From a virus, in the IMG/VR virus record IMGVR_UViG_3300047408_000153, positions 1-21,962 of that record: 21,962 nt of DNA; one strand, given 5' to 3'. Position numbers and translations under genes: made by a program. Position 1 is the first letter of the stretch. Every line of letters begins with the position of its first letter. Below the pieces are notes generated by a model. That model had not been told where the DNA came from, ran no database searches, and was given only the letters and a program-made list of their open reading frames with translations. Below are positions 11,485 to 18,915 of this stretch, piece by piece.

Positions 11485-13651
11485 GGAACCCGGACGTTTG
11501 TTTCGCTGTTCTCCGGGTTGCGCGGGCCTGGTGTTTCGTGACGACCTGCGCGACTTCGCGCCCGTCGATGTTGACGTGGACGTGGACGGGCTGGATGTCG
11601 GCGCCGCCGATGTTCGCGACCAGCCTGCGGCGGCCGGTGACGTCGAGGCCGGTGCCGGCGGCGAGGATGTTCGCGAGCTGCCTCGACGACACCTGAGCGA
11701 GACCGGCGAGCGGGTCGATGTTCTGTTTGTTCAGGTCGCGGATCTTCTGGCGGGTCTCCCACAGGTCGCGGACGAGGTCGAGGGTGCGGCCTTCCTGCCG
11801 GATCTTGCCTTTGAGCCACTTCTCGATCGCCTGGTACGCCTTGCGGTCGTCGGTGAGGGTTTTGGTGGCCTGGGCGCGTTCGACGGCGAAGTCGAGCCAG
11901 GCGCGTTGCGCGTCGCTGGCGTCCTGGGCCTTCTGCTTGATCTGGTCGGTGAGATCTGTCCGGGTCCCGCGTTGCTGCCGCACCACGTCCGCGAGTTTGT
12001 CCTCGAGCGTGAGTTGCCTCGTGATGTCCTTCGTGACCGCGAGACGGTTCCGGATCAGTTGGGCGATCTGGCCGAGCCGGGCGATCTGCCCTCTGAGCGA
12101 CGTGATGTCCTGCACTCGTCCGAGCTGCCGGTTGATCATCGCGTCGAACCACTGGTTCCGTTGGGAGGCGGTGACACCGCGCCGGCCGCCGCCGGCCGCG
12201 CCTGCTGTCACGGCGGGCGCTGTTGGGGGGCCGGTGACAGCGGTCGGGGCTGTCTGCGGGCCGGTGAGACCGGGTGGGACACCGACCGCGCCGCCGACGG
12301 CCTGAGCGGTCTGGGTCGCCTGCGCCTCCAGGTCCTGGAGGTCCGCTTGCAAGGCTGCTTTGGCGCGTTGGAACGGGCCGCCGCCGAGGATCTTCGGGAG
12401 ATGCGAGAACGCCTCCACCATCGCGAGCAAGGTCTTGTCCTCGGTCTCCTCCATCCAGATCCAGAACTCCTGGAAGAACTGCTTCACCGCCTGCCAGTGA
12501 GCGATCACCTCGGTCGCGGCGATACCGGCAGCGACAGCGAAGACACCCCACCCGGTCGAGATCAGCGCGGCCTTCCACGCGTCCGCGGTGATCCCGGCGG
12601 CGATCACGTTCGCGGTTGACACCGCGATTGCTGACCCGATCCCGGCGGCCTTGAATCCGAGGAAGGCGCCGCCGAGGACGATCAGCGCCTGGTGCCAGCC
12701 GCCGAGATCACCAACAACGGTCTTGATCACGCCGCTGATCGTCCGGATCGCGCCGATGGTCTTGTCGACCGCTTCTCTCAGGTCGTCCTGCACGCGTTTC
12801 TGGTTGCCCGACTTGGCGAGCCAGTCGTTGATCTTCTTGACGACGTCGGTGATCGCGGGGACGAGCGCGACCCCCAATGCGATCTGGAGCTGCCGGACGT
12901 TCGCCTGCAGGATCCGCTGTTGGTTCGCCAATCCTCCGGAGGTGCGGGCGAAGTCGCCCTGTGCCTGCGCGGTGTCCTTGTAGATGATCGCGAGCCTGGC
13001 GATCACTTTCTCCTGGTCGGTGAGCTGTGACGCGTGTTTCTTGCCGGTCTCCGTCAGCGCTTCCTGGTTGACGCGGGTCGCGGAGAGGAGCACGCCGTAG
13101 GCGCGGAGCGGCCTTACCTGCCCGGTCAGGCCGGACTGGAGCGCGTCGAGGGCGGACTTGACGTCGGTGTTGTAGAACGACGCGAGGTCCGCTCCGAGCT
13201 GGGTGAGCTGCTCCGACTGTCTCGCGGCCTCCTGCCCCGTGATCCCCAACGGGCGTAGCAGCGCGCCGAACGAGCTCGCCGTCTGCAGCGCCTGGTCTTC
13301 GGCGAGCCCCATCGAGTTGACCGTGGTTTTCGCCCACGCCTCGACCGCCTTCGCTGACGCGCCGAACACGACGTTCGATTTCGAGAGCTGCTCCTCGAGG
13401 TTCGACGCGGCCTCAACCGAGCTTTTGACGACCTGGACGAACCCGACGCCGCCGAGGAACGACGCCGACGCGAACGCGACCGACCGGCCCAGCGAGCGGA
13501 ACGCCCCGGAGCCGGCAAGCACCCCGCGGAACGTCCGTTCCATGTCCCGGTTGAACTTGTTCGCGCCGCCGGCGGCCTCACGGAACGACGCGAGCAGTTT
13601 GCTGGCGTCCCCGACGATCGCGACGCCGATGACGCGGTTCCCGAACGCCAC
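11477..13651 (-). CDS. Tail tape measure protein
   Basis: 724 aa, GTG 13649-13651, 3 nt after the chaperone GT stop. N-terminal 300 residues are helical with the classic tape-measure pattern (SSVEAASNLEEQLSKSNVVF; ALQTASSFGALLRPLGITGQ; TDVKSALDALQSGLTGQV; QLTDQEKVIARLAIIYKDT). A hydrophobic stretch of about 75 residues around 325-400 (LIVLGGAFLGFKAAGIGSAI onward) could insert in the host membrane during DNA entry. A Thr/Pro/Gly-rich linker and a coiled-coil region follow. At about 0.15 nm per residue it predicts a tail near 110 nm. It is short for an actinophage tape measure and no peptidase domain is visible. Confidence 0.9.
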   Translation of the reverse strand: MAFGNRVIGVAIVGDASKLLASFREAAGGANKFNRDMERTFRGVLAGSGAFRSLGRSVAFASASFLGGVGFVQVVKSSVEAASNLEEQLSKSNVVFGASAKAVEAWAKTTVNSMGLAEDQALQTASSFGALLRPLGITGQEAARQSEQLTQLGADLASFYNTDVKSALDALQSGLTGQVRPLRAYGVLLSATRVNQEALTETGKKHASQLTDQEKVIARLAIIYKDTAQAQGDFARTSGGLANQQRILQANVRQLQIALGVALVPAITDVVKKINDWLAKSGNQKRVQDDLREAVDKTIGAIRTISGVIKTVVGDLGGWHQALIVLGGAFLGFKAAGIGSAIAVSTANVIAAGITADAWKAALISTGWGVFAVAAGIAATEVIAHWQAVKQFFQEFWIWMEETEDKTLLAMVEAFSHLPKILGGGPFQRAKAALQADLQDLEAQATQTAQAVGGAVGVPPGLTGPQTAPTAVTGPPTAPAVTAGAAGGGRRGVTASQRNQWFDAMINRQLGRVQDITSLRGQIARLGQIAQLIRNRLAVTKDITRQLTLEDKLADVVRQQRGTRTDLTDQIKQKAQDASDAQRAWLDFAVERAQATKTLTDDRKAYQAIEKWLKGKIRQEGRTLDLVRDLWETRQKIRDLNKQNIDPLAGLAQVSSRQLANILAAGTGLDVTGRRRLVANIGGADIQPVHVHVNIDGREVAQVVTKHQARATRRTAKQTSGFHG

Positions 13652-13654
13652 CGG

Positions 13655-14184
13655 CTATCCCCCGTGGTGGAGGGACGCGAACAACTCGGTGCAGCCCAAC
13701 AGTTGGGCGGGTGTCAGGTCGCCCACGGCACCGGGACTAACGCCGAAGTATCCGAGTCGGGCGTCCCAGAGCCGCTCGGGCTCGGTGTCTCCGAGGGGTC
13801 CGAACTCGTCCTCGTATCGGGACCAGAAGAGGTCCCGTTCGAGCTCGAGCTTCCTGCCGGGGGGCCAGCATCATCCTCCACGGCCTGGTCGGGCTGGTCG
13901 GTCTCGAGCCGGATCGACGACGAGAACGGCGCGTCGACGATCCGCTCGAAAACCTGTTGCACCTCCCGGGCCTCGATCTTCCCGGCCCGCCGCAGCGCGA
14001 TAACCGCGAACACGCTGAAAAGCTCGGGGTCGGCCCCCTCGAACCCGTCGGTGATCGTGGCGGGCATGTATCCGGAGAGGCGTTTGATCCAGCCCCACTC
14101 GCGTGTTGTTGGTTCCGAGGCGGCGAGGTCGAACTCGTAGCGGCCGTCGTAGGGCTTCACGCCTTCGATCACGACCCAGTCCAT
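13655..14184 (-). CDS. Tail assembly chaperone GT, -1 frameshifted form
   Basis: The -1 frame opens at the stop TGA 13871-13873 and runs to TAG 13655-13657, ending 3 nt before the tape-measure start. A -1 slip on C CCC CCG (13858-13864) joins the first 108 codons of G to a 68-residue extension: PGRKLELERDLFWSRYEDEF, then RLWDARLGYFGVSPGAVGDL and TPAQLLGCTELFASLHHGG. The extension looks like a folded, helical protein, while the unshifted tail is Ser/Thr/Pro low complexity. The predicted product is 176 aa. In lambda and most siphophages the G/GT pair guides tail tube assembly around the tape measure. The extension has no start of its own. Confidence 0.75.
13714..14184 (-). CDS. Tail assembly chaperone G, unshifted form
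   Basis: 156 aa, ATG 14182-14184 directly after the stop of the gp10-like gene. Residues 1-100 form the conserved part: MDWVVIEGVKPYDGRYEFDL, EWGWIKRLSGYMPATITDGF, LFSVFAVIALRRAGKIEARE and VQQVFERIVDAPFSSSI. Residues about 104-156, beyond the slip site, are a Ser/Thr/Pro/Asp-rich tail probably without structure. The chaperone is non-structural and keeps the tape measure soluble until tube polymerisation. Confidence 0.8.
   Translation of the reverse strand: MDWVVIEGVKPYDGRYEFDLAASEPTTREWGWIKRLSGYMPATITDGFEGADPELFSVFAVIALRRAGKIEAREVQQVFERIVDAPFSSSIRLETDQPDQAVEDDAGPPAGSSSSNGTSSGPDTRTSSDPSETPSPSGSGTPDSDTSALVPVPWAT
13858..13864 (-). other. Programmed -1 frameshift slippery heptamer
   Basis: Read in the G frame as GGC CCC CCG, the minus-strand heptamer C CCC CCG fits X XXY YYZ exactly, so both tRNAs can re-pair one base back. 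The -1 frame is closed just upstream (TGA 13871-13873) and open downstream for 68 codons. The palindrome agctcgagct begins 6 nt after the heptamer and could contribute to pausing. Confidence 0.75.
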
Positions 14185-14556
14185 CTAGACGGTCTCCCAC
14201 AGGTCGCAGACACGGTGGACGGCGTCCTCGAACGCTTGCTCGGTGTTCTCGACGTTGTCCTCGAGTGACGGCACCAGCGCCCTGGTCATCTGCAACGCCC
14301 CGAACTCGGGGTGCAGCCCCGTTGTTTTCCGGAGCGACTGCTCGACCGAGATCCCCCGTTGCCGCACGTAGGTGCGGTACCCTGCCGCCGATTTCGCGTC
14401 GTAGCGTGCGAAGAGGGCGGCCGCCTCCTGCTTGACGGGGTCGCCGACCTTCCTGAACGTCGCGCGCATCTCCCGCTTTGTGGCCTTGTCAGCCAACGCG
14501 GATGCGCGGATCAGTTCCCTGTAGCCGCGAACAACAACTTCGAGATCCTTGGGCAT
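14185..14556 (-). CDS. HK97 gp10-like/minor tail completion protein
   Basis: 123 aa, ATG 14554-14556 overlapping the tail-tube stop (TGATG). It begins MPKDLEVVVRGYRELIRASA and continues with a helical stretch ending EAAALFARYDAKSAAGYRTY, then VRQRGISVEQSLRKTTGLHP. This is the usual layout of HK97-gp10-like proteins, short helical phage proteins of the head-tail interface or tail completion. Its location after the tube rather than before it is slightly unusual but occurs in actinophages. A minor tail role cannot be excluded. Confidence 0.65.
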   Translation of the reverse strand: MPKDLEVVVRGYRELIRASALADKATKREMRATFRKVGDPVKQEAAALFARYDAKSAAGYRTYVRQRGISVEQSLRKTTGLHPEFGALQMTRALVPSLEDNVENTEQAFEDAVHRVCDLWETV

Positions 14557-14993
14557 CAGCCCCCAACTTCCGCGGCGGTGAAGAACTGGAGGCCGTCCTC
14601 GTCGGCGGCGTTGAACGTCGCCTCGAACGTGTCGACGTCGCCGCGGGTGCCGCCGGGCCCGTACGTGTAGAGCTGCACGTTCCCGCGGAGCTCGGGGTTC
14701 GTCGCGGCGACCGCGGTGTTCATGTCGGGCCGCCACTTGAACTCGACGATCTCGCGGTCTTTGTGGATCGGGTACAGGGTCGCGTGAACCTCACCGGTGC
14801 CGTAGGAGCCGAAGAACTCGACGGTGACGGACTGGTCGGTGGGACCCGGCAGGTACTCGTTCGCGCCGGTCGGGCTGAACCCTGATACGTCCTCACGGCT
14901 GTGTTCGCTCGCGAACCTCACGGTGCGGGCGAAATTTGAGAGGTCGACCGAGTCGACCTCGACTGAATCATTGAGTGCGATCCGCTTCGGCAT
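14556..14993 (-). CDS. Major tail tube protein
   Basis: 145 aa, ATG 14991-14993, overlapping the 64-aa gene by 26 nt. The beta-rich sequence (MPKRIALNDSVEVDSVDLSN; QSVTVEFFGSYGTGEVHATL; EIVEFKWRPDMNTAVAATNP; DTFEATFNAADEDGLQFFT) matches small actinophage tail tube proteins, which stack as hexamer rings to form the DNA conduit. Position between the tail terminator and the chaperone is canonical. The ATG may be reached by re-initiation because of the overlap. Confidence 0.8.
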   Translation of the reverse strand: MPKRIALNDSVEVDSVDLSNFARTVRFASEHSREDVSGFSPTGANEYLPGPTDQSVTVEFFGSYGTGEVHATLYPIHKDREIVEFKWRPDMNTAVAATNPELRGNVQLYTYGPGGTRGDVDTFEATFNAADEDGLQFFTAAEVGG

Positions 14994-15162
14994 CTGCGGT
15001 CTCCTCCTCCTCGTGTTTGGTGGTGTCGCGCCGGACGACGCGGATCTGGCCGCGCGCCTTCGCGCGGCGCTCCTGGTCGGGGTCGAGTTCCGCGTCGAAC
15101 TCCTCGCCCGGCCCGTGTCCCGCGAACGGGGTCAGGCCGGTGACCTTGTACGTGGTTTTCAT
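14968..15162 (-). CDS. 64-aa hypothetical protein of the tail operon
   Basis: ATG 15160-15162 overlaps the tail-terminator stop (ATGA); an in-frame upstream start at 15189 is less likely. The N-terminus (MKTTYKVTGLTPFAGHGPGE) looks like a small beta barrel and is followed by a strongly charged tail (RRDTTKHEEEETADAEADRT). Similar small proteins precede tail tube genes in other actinophages, but no function is known to me. Confidence 0.65.
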   Translation of the reverse strand: MKTTYKVTGLTPFAGHGPGEEFDAELDPDQERRAKARGQIRVVRRDTTKHEEEETADAEADRTQ

Positions 15163-15599
15163 GCCAGAACCCTCACTCTCCATTCGCACCCGAGCAGGCG
15201 GCCGTTGACCGGGACGTCCTCGATGTACTCCCGCAACCCTGAGACGCCGGGGGCTCCTTCCTCGCCGATCCCCAAGGTGTCGACGACACCGCCGAGGGTC
15301 TGGTCGACCGTGAGAGCAGCCGAGACACCGGTCTCGGGTTCCATGATCTGGTCGAGGAGCTGCTGCCCCGCCACGCTGTCGGCGGTCGTGACCCGAGCGC
15401 GGACGGTGAAGAACATCTCGGCGCCGCCGCCGTTCCCGAAGCCAAGGCCGTCCATGAACGGGTCAGCCTGGTAGACGTCGATCGTTGGCGGGGTCGCGTT
15501 CGCGAGCCAGTACGGGAACAGCTGCAGATCAGGGATGTCGGTACGGAGCGGCTCGAGCGCGTCGACGAGCGCCTCTTTGATCTCGGCGATTGTGCTCAC
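15159..15599 (-). CDS. Tail terminator/tail-completion protein
   Basis: 146 aa, GTG 15597-15599 overlapping the connector stop (GTGA). It begins MSTIAEIKEALVDALEPLRT and continues PDLQLFPYWLANATPPTIDV, then a beta core (AEMFFTVRARVTTADSVAGQ) and a C-terminus ending LLGCEWRVRVLA. The alternating helix and beta pattern with this gene order (connector, this gene, tube) corresponds to the gpU-like tail terminator, a ring that caps the tube and joins it to the head. Family assignment is by pattern and position. Confidence 0.65.
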   Translation of the reverse strand: MSTIAEIKEALVDALEPLRTDIPDLQLFPYWLANATPPTIDVYQADPFMDGLGFGNGGGAEMFFTVRARVTTADSVAGQQLLDQIMEPETGVSAALTVDQTLGGVVDTLGIGEEGAPGVSGLREYIEDVPVNGRLLGCEWRVRVLA

Positions 15600-16210
15600 G
15601 CGACGCCCCACGACTGTTCGAGCGGGAGCAGCTTCGCGAGCGCCCGCGACTTCCGCGGCAGGTAGGTAGGACCGCTGGGGCTGTCCAGTCCGATCACGCC
15701 GAACGGGACCTCCTGCTGCGACCAGTGCTCGACCGCGCGTTCGAGGTTGACCTCGGCGCACAGCTGCAGCTCCCACGGCGCCAATCCGTCGAGGCGCCCC
15801 ATCTTCGAGTTGATCTCGCCGGCGGCGACCTCGAGCACCCTCTGGGCCGCAACGGTCTGGTCGGCTGTGGGTGTGCGGATCTTCAGGATCCGGAACAGCT
15901 CGTCGGTCGTCGCGTACGTGTCGGACGGCGGGACCGGCTCGCCCGGGGCGGACCCGGTGACGACGAGGTCCTCGATGCCGAGCACCGCGCCGGCGTGCTT
16001 CCAGATCAGGGTGTACTGCCCCGCCGTGTCAGGGGCCTGGAGGCCGGTGGCGGCGTACACGCCGGCGGCGATCTCGGTGACCCCGAGGGTCGTCGGGATG
16101 ATCGCTGTGGCGCCGGTGTTGTCGTTCGCCTCGACCGTGATCAGGCCGGCCAGGCCGGGCTCGCCGGTATCGATGACCGCCTCGAACGCCGCGCCGGGCT
16201 GGACGTTCAC
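15596..16210 (-). CDS. Head-tail connector with extra N-terminal beta domain
   Basis: 204 aa, GTG 16208-16210 overlapping the upstream stop (GTGA). Residues 1-88 are beta-rich and Ig-like (FEAVIDTGEPGLAGLITVEA; ATGLQAPDTAGQYTLIWKHA). Residues 96-204 are helical (TYATTDELFRILKIRTPTAD; QRVLEVAAGEINSKMGRLDG; LCAEVNLERAVEHWSQQE), the HK97 gp6/SPP1 gp15-like connector that docks under the portal. The N-terminal beta domain is an accessory, perhaps exposed at the neck. Confidence 0.75.
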   Translation of the reverse strand: MNVQPGAAFEAVIDTGEPGLAGLITVEANDNTGATAIIPTTLGVTEIAAGVYAATGLQAPDTAGQYTLIWKHAGAVLGIEDLVVTGSAPGEPVPPSDTYATTDELFRILKIRTPTADQTVAAQRVLEVAAGEINSKMGRLDGLAPWELQLCAEVNLERAVEHWSQQEVPFGVIGLDSPSGPTYLPRKSRALAKLLPLEQSWGVA

Positions 16211-16725
16211 TGGGCGGCCCCGACCGAGAACGTCACGACCGAGAGGCTGAACCAGTCGATCTGCCCGCCCCCGATCAGCATCCCCTGGAACGTGACCGAA
16301 CCGTCAGGGGTGACGTCGAAGCGGGCGTTGTTCCCGTACGCGGGGCAGCCGAACAGCAGCGTCCCGTCGGGGCGGGAGTCCGGGGGGAGCGTGGTGAGGA
16401 GCTTGCCGACGTCGTCGTCCGACAGCGGCGGCGAGCAGCCGACCATGCCCTCGACGTGCACGACGTTGTTCAACGTGAGGCGGTACTTCGGGGTCGCGAA
16501 CTGCGGGTCCGAGAACACCTCGAACCCCGGCTCGAGATCCAACGGCCGCCAGTTCACAGCGGCTACCGACGCGAGGATCGCGTCGAGGTCGGTCTGGGTG
16601 GTGACGAGGGTGAGCGGGTAGACCCCTGACCCGTCGTCGACGGGGCTCGCCCCGAGCCCCGGATCGATCGTGGTCTCCACGTCGTGGAGGTCTCGGAGCC
16701 GCCGGATCACCCTCGTCGCCACCAC
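16207..16725 (-). CDS. Beta-rich virion protein after the capsid gene (head decoration or neck)
   Basis: 172 aa from GTG 16723-16725 (a second GTG follows at 16720-16722), 5 nt after the previous stop. Residues 1-60 begin with VIRRLRDLHDVETTIDPGLG. The C-terminal half carries LLTTLPPDSRPDGTLLFGCP, ARFDVTPDGSVTFQGMLIGG and WFSLSVVTFSVG. The 'LP-x-RP ... V-x-PDG-V' wording resembles the beta sandwich found in phage tail appendages and receptor-binding proteins. In this position, between capsid and connector genes, a head fibre or decoration role is more likely than a tail role. No named family is certain. Confidence 0.55.
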   Translation of the reverse strand: MVATRVIRRLRDLHDVETTIDPGLGASPVDDGSGVYPLTLVTTQTDLDAILASVAAVNWRPLDLEPGFEVFSDPQFATPKYRLTLNNVVHVEGMVGCSPPLSDDDVGKLLTTLPPDSRPDGTLLFGCPAYGNNARFDVTPDGSVTFQGMLIGGGQIDWFSLSVVTFSVGAAQ

Positions 16726-16730
16726 AGCTG

Positions 16731-16976
16731 TCAGCCGGCCTCGTCGATCGCCGTGCGGACATCGGCCTTCGGCAACGACGGGTCGACGTCGATGCCGTGC
16801 TCGTCCGCGTACGCGAGCAGCTGGTTCTTCGTCATCTCGTCGAGCGTCGGCTCGTTGCTGTCCTCGACGGCCTTCGGGCCGGCGTTCTCGCTGCCACCCG
16901 TGCCTTCGTCCCACGGTGCGGACTGGTCGGGACGGACGACCTGCTGGTTCGGCGCGTCCCACATCTGGCCGCTCAT
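16731..16976 (-). CDS. 81-aa protein with SAP/Rho-N/HeH-like fold
   Basis: ATG 16974-16976 overlaps the capsid stop (ATGA). The first 45 residues are polar and probably disordered (MSGQMWDAPNQQVVRPDQSA). Residues 46-81 (LDEMTKNQLLAYADEHGIDV then PSLPKADVRTAIDEAG) match the short two-helix SAP/HeH/Rho-N motif. Such proteins follow the capsid gene in very many phages. They are thought to be virion or head-completion proteins, some contacting DNA. Confidence 0.7.
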   Translation of the reverse strand: MSGQMWDAPNQQVVRPDQSAPWDEGTGGSENAGPKAVEDSNEPTLDEMTKNQLLAYADEHGIDVDPSLPKADVRTAIDEAG

Positions 16977-18184
16977 GGCGTCTTCGTGATCTTCACCACG
17001 CCCCCGGCGGCGGCGATCCACCAGGTGTAGTACCCGGCGTACGCGACCTGGACGCCCAACACGGACGGCTCGACGACCTGCAACGAGCCGATCCGGTCTT
17101 CGTACACCTCGACCGCTGCGGAGCTGATGACGAGGTTGGTGCCGGCGGCGAGGCCAGCCGACATGTATGTCGGGATCCCGCTGATGGCGCCCATCAGACC
17201 GGAGTTGAAGTCGGACGCCTGGAACCCCGCGGATTGCGCCGTGACGGGGTTGACGGGAGCGAACAGCGGGCCCCACAGCCCGAGCATGTCCGGGGACACG
17301 AAGAACGCGACCCTGCCTTGCCCCTTCGTGGTGTTGTAAACGGACGCGGTCGCGGCCCACAGTGCGCCGGCGAGCTCGTCGGTCGTGGCGGCCCCGGTCG
17401 GGATCGTCGTCCCGGCGGTCGCGCCGGCGACCAAGGCGGTCCCGAGCGCGGCTTCGGTGGTGGACCCGTACTGCGCGGCGAGGTCGGAGATGACGAGGTC
17501 CATGATCGACGGGGTCGACCAGTCGATGTCCTGCCTCGACACGTTCACGTAGCCGCCGTACGTGTTGGCGGTGACGGCGGTCTTCGTGATCGTCATCTTC
17601 TGCGACACGAGCTCGTTCTTCTCACCCGCCGGCTGCGCCGCCACCGAGGTGTGCTGCGTGACCTTCGGCCGGGTCCAGCTGTTCGACGGGATCTGCCTGG
17701 GGCCGAGCCACGTCGTGATCGGGCGGGCGAGGTCGACGAAGTTGACGACCGGCTCCACGATCGGCGTCGGGAGCAGACCGGGGTTGTCCGCGGTCGTCTG
17801 GTGGGACGCGGCGCGGTTGTACAGGTCCATCCGTTTCATCGCGTCCGACGCGCCCAGCGAGCCTTTCCAGTAGTCGAGGACGTACGCGCCGGCGGAGCGG
17901 TACTCCACCTGCGCAGGCGGCTGGTTCGATTCGTCCTGGGTGAACTTCGCGAGGTCCGCGATCATCGATCGGGCCTCGCTCGAGATCGCCCGGGACTCGC
18001 GGACCGGCGCGATCTGCTTGTTCAGGTCATGCAACCTGTCACGGCTGCGGGTGAACAGCTCCATCTCGTTGTCGGAGAGGTCGCGGTTCTCTTTCTGGGC
18101 GTCCTCGATCAGGCCGTCCTGGAACGTCTGCTGCTGCTCGATCTCGGCTGCGAGCCGGGCGAGCATCTGGTCTGACGCACGCAT
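16973..18184 (-). CDS. Major capsid protein, HK97 fold
   Basis: 403 aa from ATG 18182-18184, chosen for its GGAGG at 18194-18198; a longer GTG start at 18262 would add 26 residues of non-coding character. Residues 1-65 form a charged coiled coil (MLARLAAEIEQQQTFQDGLI; NEMELFTRSRDRLHDLNKQI), the internal scaffold-like delta domain expected to be removed by the protease. From about 95 the HK97 body follows (LPTPIVEPVVNFVDLARPIT; YGGYVNVSRQDIDWSTPSIM; GTNLVISSAAVEVYEDRIGS) to a VVKITKTP end. Gene order portal-protease-capsid supports it. Confidence 0.9.
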   Translation of the reverse strand: MRASDQMLARLAAEIEQQQTFQDGLIEDAQKENRDLSDNEMELFTRSRDRLHDLNKQIAPVRESRAISSEARSMIADLAKFTQDESNQPPAQVEYRSAGAYVLDYWKGSLGASDAMKRMDLYNRAASHQTTADNPGLLPTPIVEPVVNFVDLARPITTWLGPRQIPSNSWTRPKVTQHTSVAAQPAGEKNELVSQKMTITKTAVTANTYGGYVNVSRQDIDWSTPSIMDLVISDLAAQYGSTTEAALGTALVAGATAGTTIPTGAATTDELAGALWAATASVYNTTKGQGRVAFFVSPDMLGLWGPLFAPVNPVTAQSAGFQASDFNSGLMGAISGIPTYMSAGLAAGTNLVISSAAVEVYEDRIGSLQVVEPSVLGVQVAYAGYYTWWIAAAGGVVKITKTP

Positions 18185-18193
18185 TGCGGGGAA

Positions 18194-18224
18194 CCTCCAC
18201 TGGTCGCGAAACGATTGGTTTCGC
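18194..18224 (-). promoter_or_regulatory. Hairpin and strong ribosome binding site before the capsid gene
   Basis: The 95-bp gap 18185-18279 is the only substantial gap in the late operon. It holds gcgaaac (18206-18212) and gtttcgc (18218-18224), a perfect 7-bp stem with 5-nt loop. A GGAGG (plus cctcc 18194-18198) lies 9 nt before the ATG. This may raise capsid output by transcript processing or protection from decay. No T-run follows, so a terminator is unlikely. Confidence 0.5.
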
Positions 18225-18279
18225 CCGGGCGCCACGTCCCCCGCAACAGCCGGCCCGTCCAACGGCCACGGCTGGTAGT

Positions 18280-18915
18280 TCAGCGGCTCGGCTGAGGATA
18301 CCTCGCCTCGAGGACGAGCGCACGGACCCGGTCGAGGTTCGGTGTCGCGACCACGATGCCCGCTGGAGGCTCACCGAGGCCGGGTGCCGCGGCGGGAGGC
18401 TGTTGCCGGACCGTGAGCACCTCCGCTCCAGGGTAGGCCGGTATCGGGGTCATTGCGATGTGGCCGAGCCACACCTTGTTGAGGCGGCGGAAGTCGCGCT
18501 CCTCCCACACCTCCTCAAGAGTGCCATCGGTCCGTCTCATCGGCAGGAACCCAGCCGACGCGCCGAGGTCGCCGTCGTTCGCGAGCTCGAGCGTCTCCTC
18601 CCCGAGCGGTGTGCGTGACACCTTCACCTCGGCGACGAGCCCCTCGGTCCGGGACGGGTGGAACCTGACGGCGTGACCGCATGTCCGGGTGACGTCGTGG
18701 TCGCGGTTCAGCTTCACACGGTTCGGTCGCTGGTCGATCCCGTCGAACGCGCCCCTGGTGACGATCTCGCGGATCATGCGGCCGTGGTAGTCGGCGACGG
18801 TCGGGGTCTCGTACGGCATGACGACGAGCTCGATCGTTCGTTTCGGGTACGACAGGGCGGCCATCGTCGCGGTGCGGTACTCGAGCTGCCCCGTAGGTTG
18901 TGTCATCTCGCTCAT
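18280..18915 (-). CDS. HK97-family prohead protease
   Basis: 211 aa, ATG 18913-18915 overlapping the portal stop (ATGA). It is a herpesvirus-assemblin-like serine protease that matures the procapsid by cutting scaffold and capsid N-termini. His73 in VKLNRDHDV and Ser120 in GDLGASAGF match the catalytic pair. Other typical blocks are VVMPYETPTVADYHGRMIRE, TRGAFDGI and IAMTPIPAYPGAEV. The Pro/Ala-rich C-terminal 40 residues are probably flexible or self-cleaved. Confidence 0.9.
   Translation of the reverse strand: MSEMTQPTGQLEYRTATMAALSYPKRTIELVVMPYETPTVADYHGRMIREIVTRGAFDGIDQRPNRVKLNRDHDVTRTCGHAVRFHPSRTEGLVAEVKVSRTPLGEETLELANDGDLGASAGFLPMRRTDGTLEEVWEERDFRRLNKVWLGHIAMTPIPAYPGAEVLTVRQQPPAAAPGLGEPPAGIVVATPNLDRVRALVLEARYPQPSR

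Noticed and set aside
16670-18175. A 501-codon plus-strand open frame opposite the capsid gene
   Set aside because: The translation is Arg-rich without recognisable motifs, while the minus strand encodes the major capsid protein.
16973-18262. Longer capsid protein start at GTG 18262
   Set aside because: It would translate the hairpin gap, adds residues unlike a delta domain, and lacks the GGAGG present at ATG 18184.
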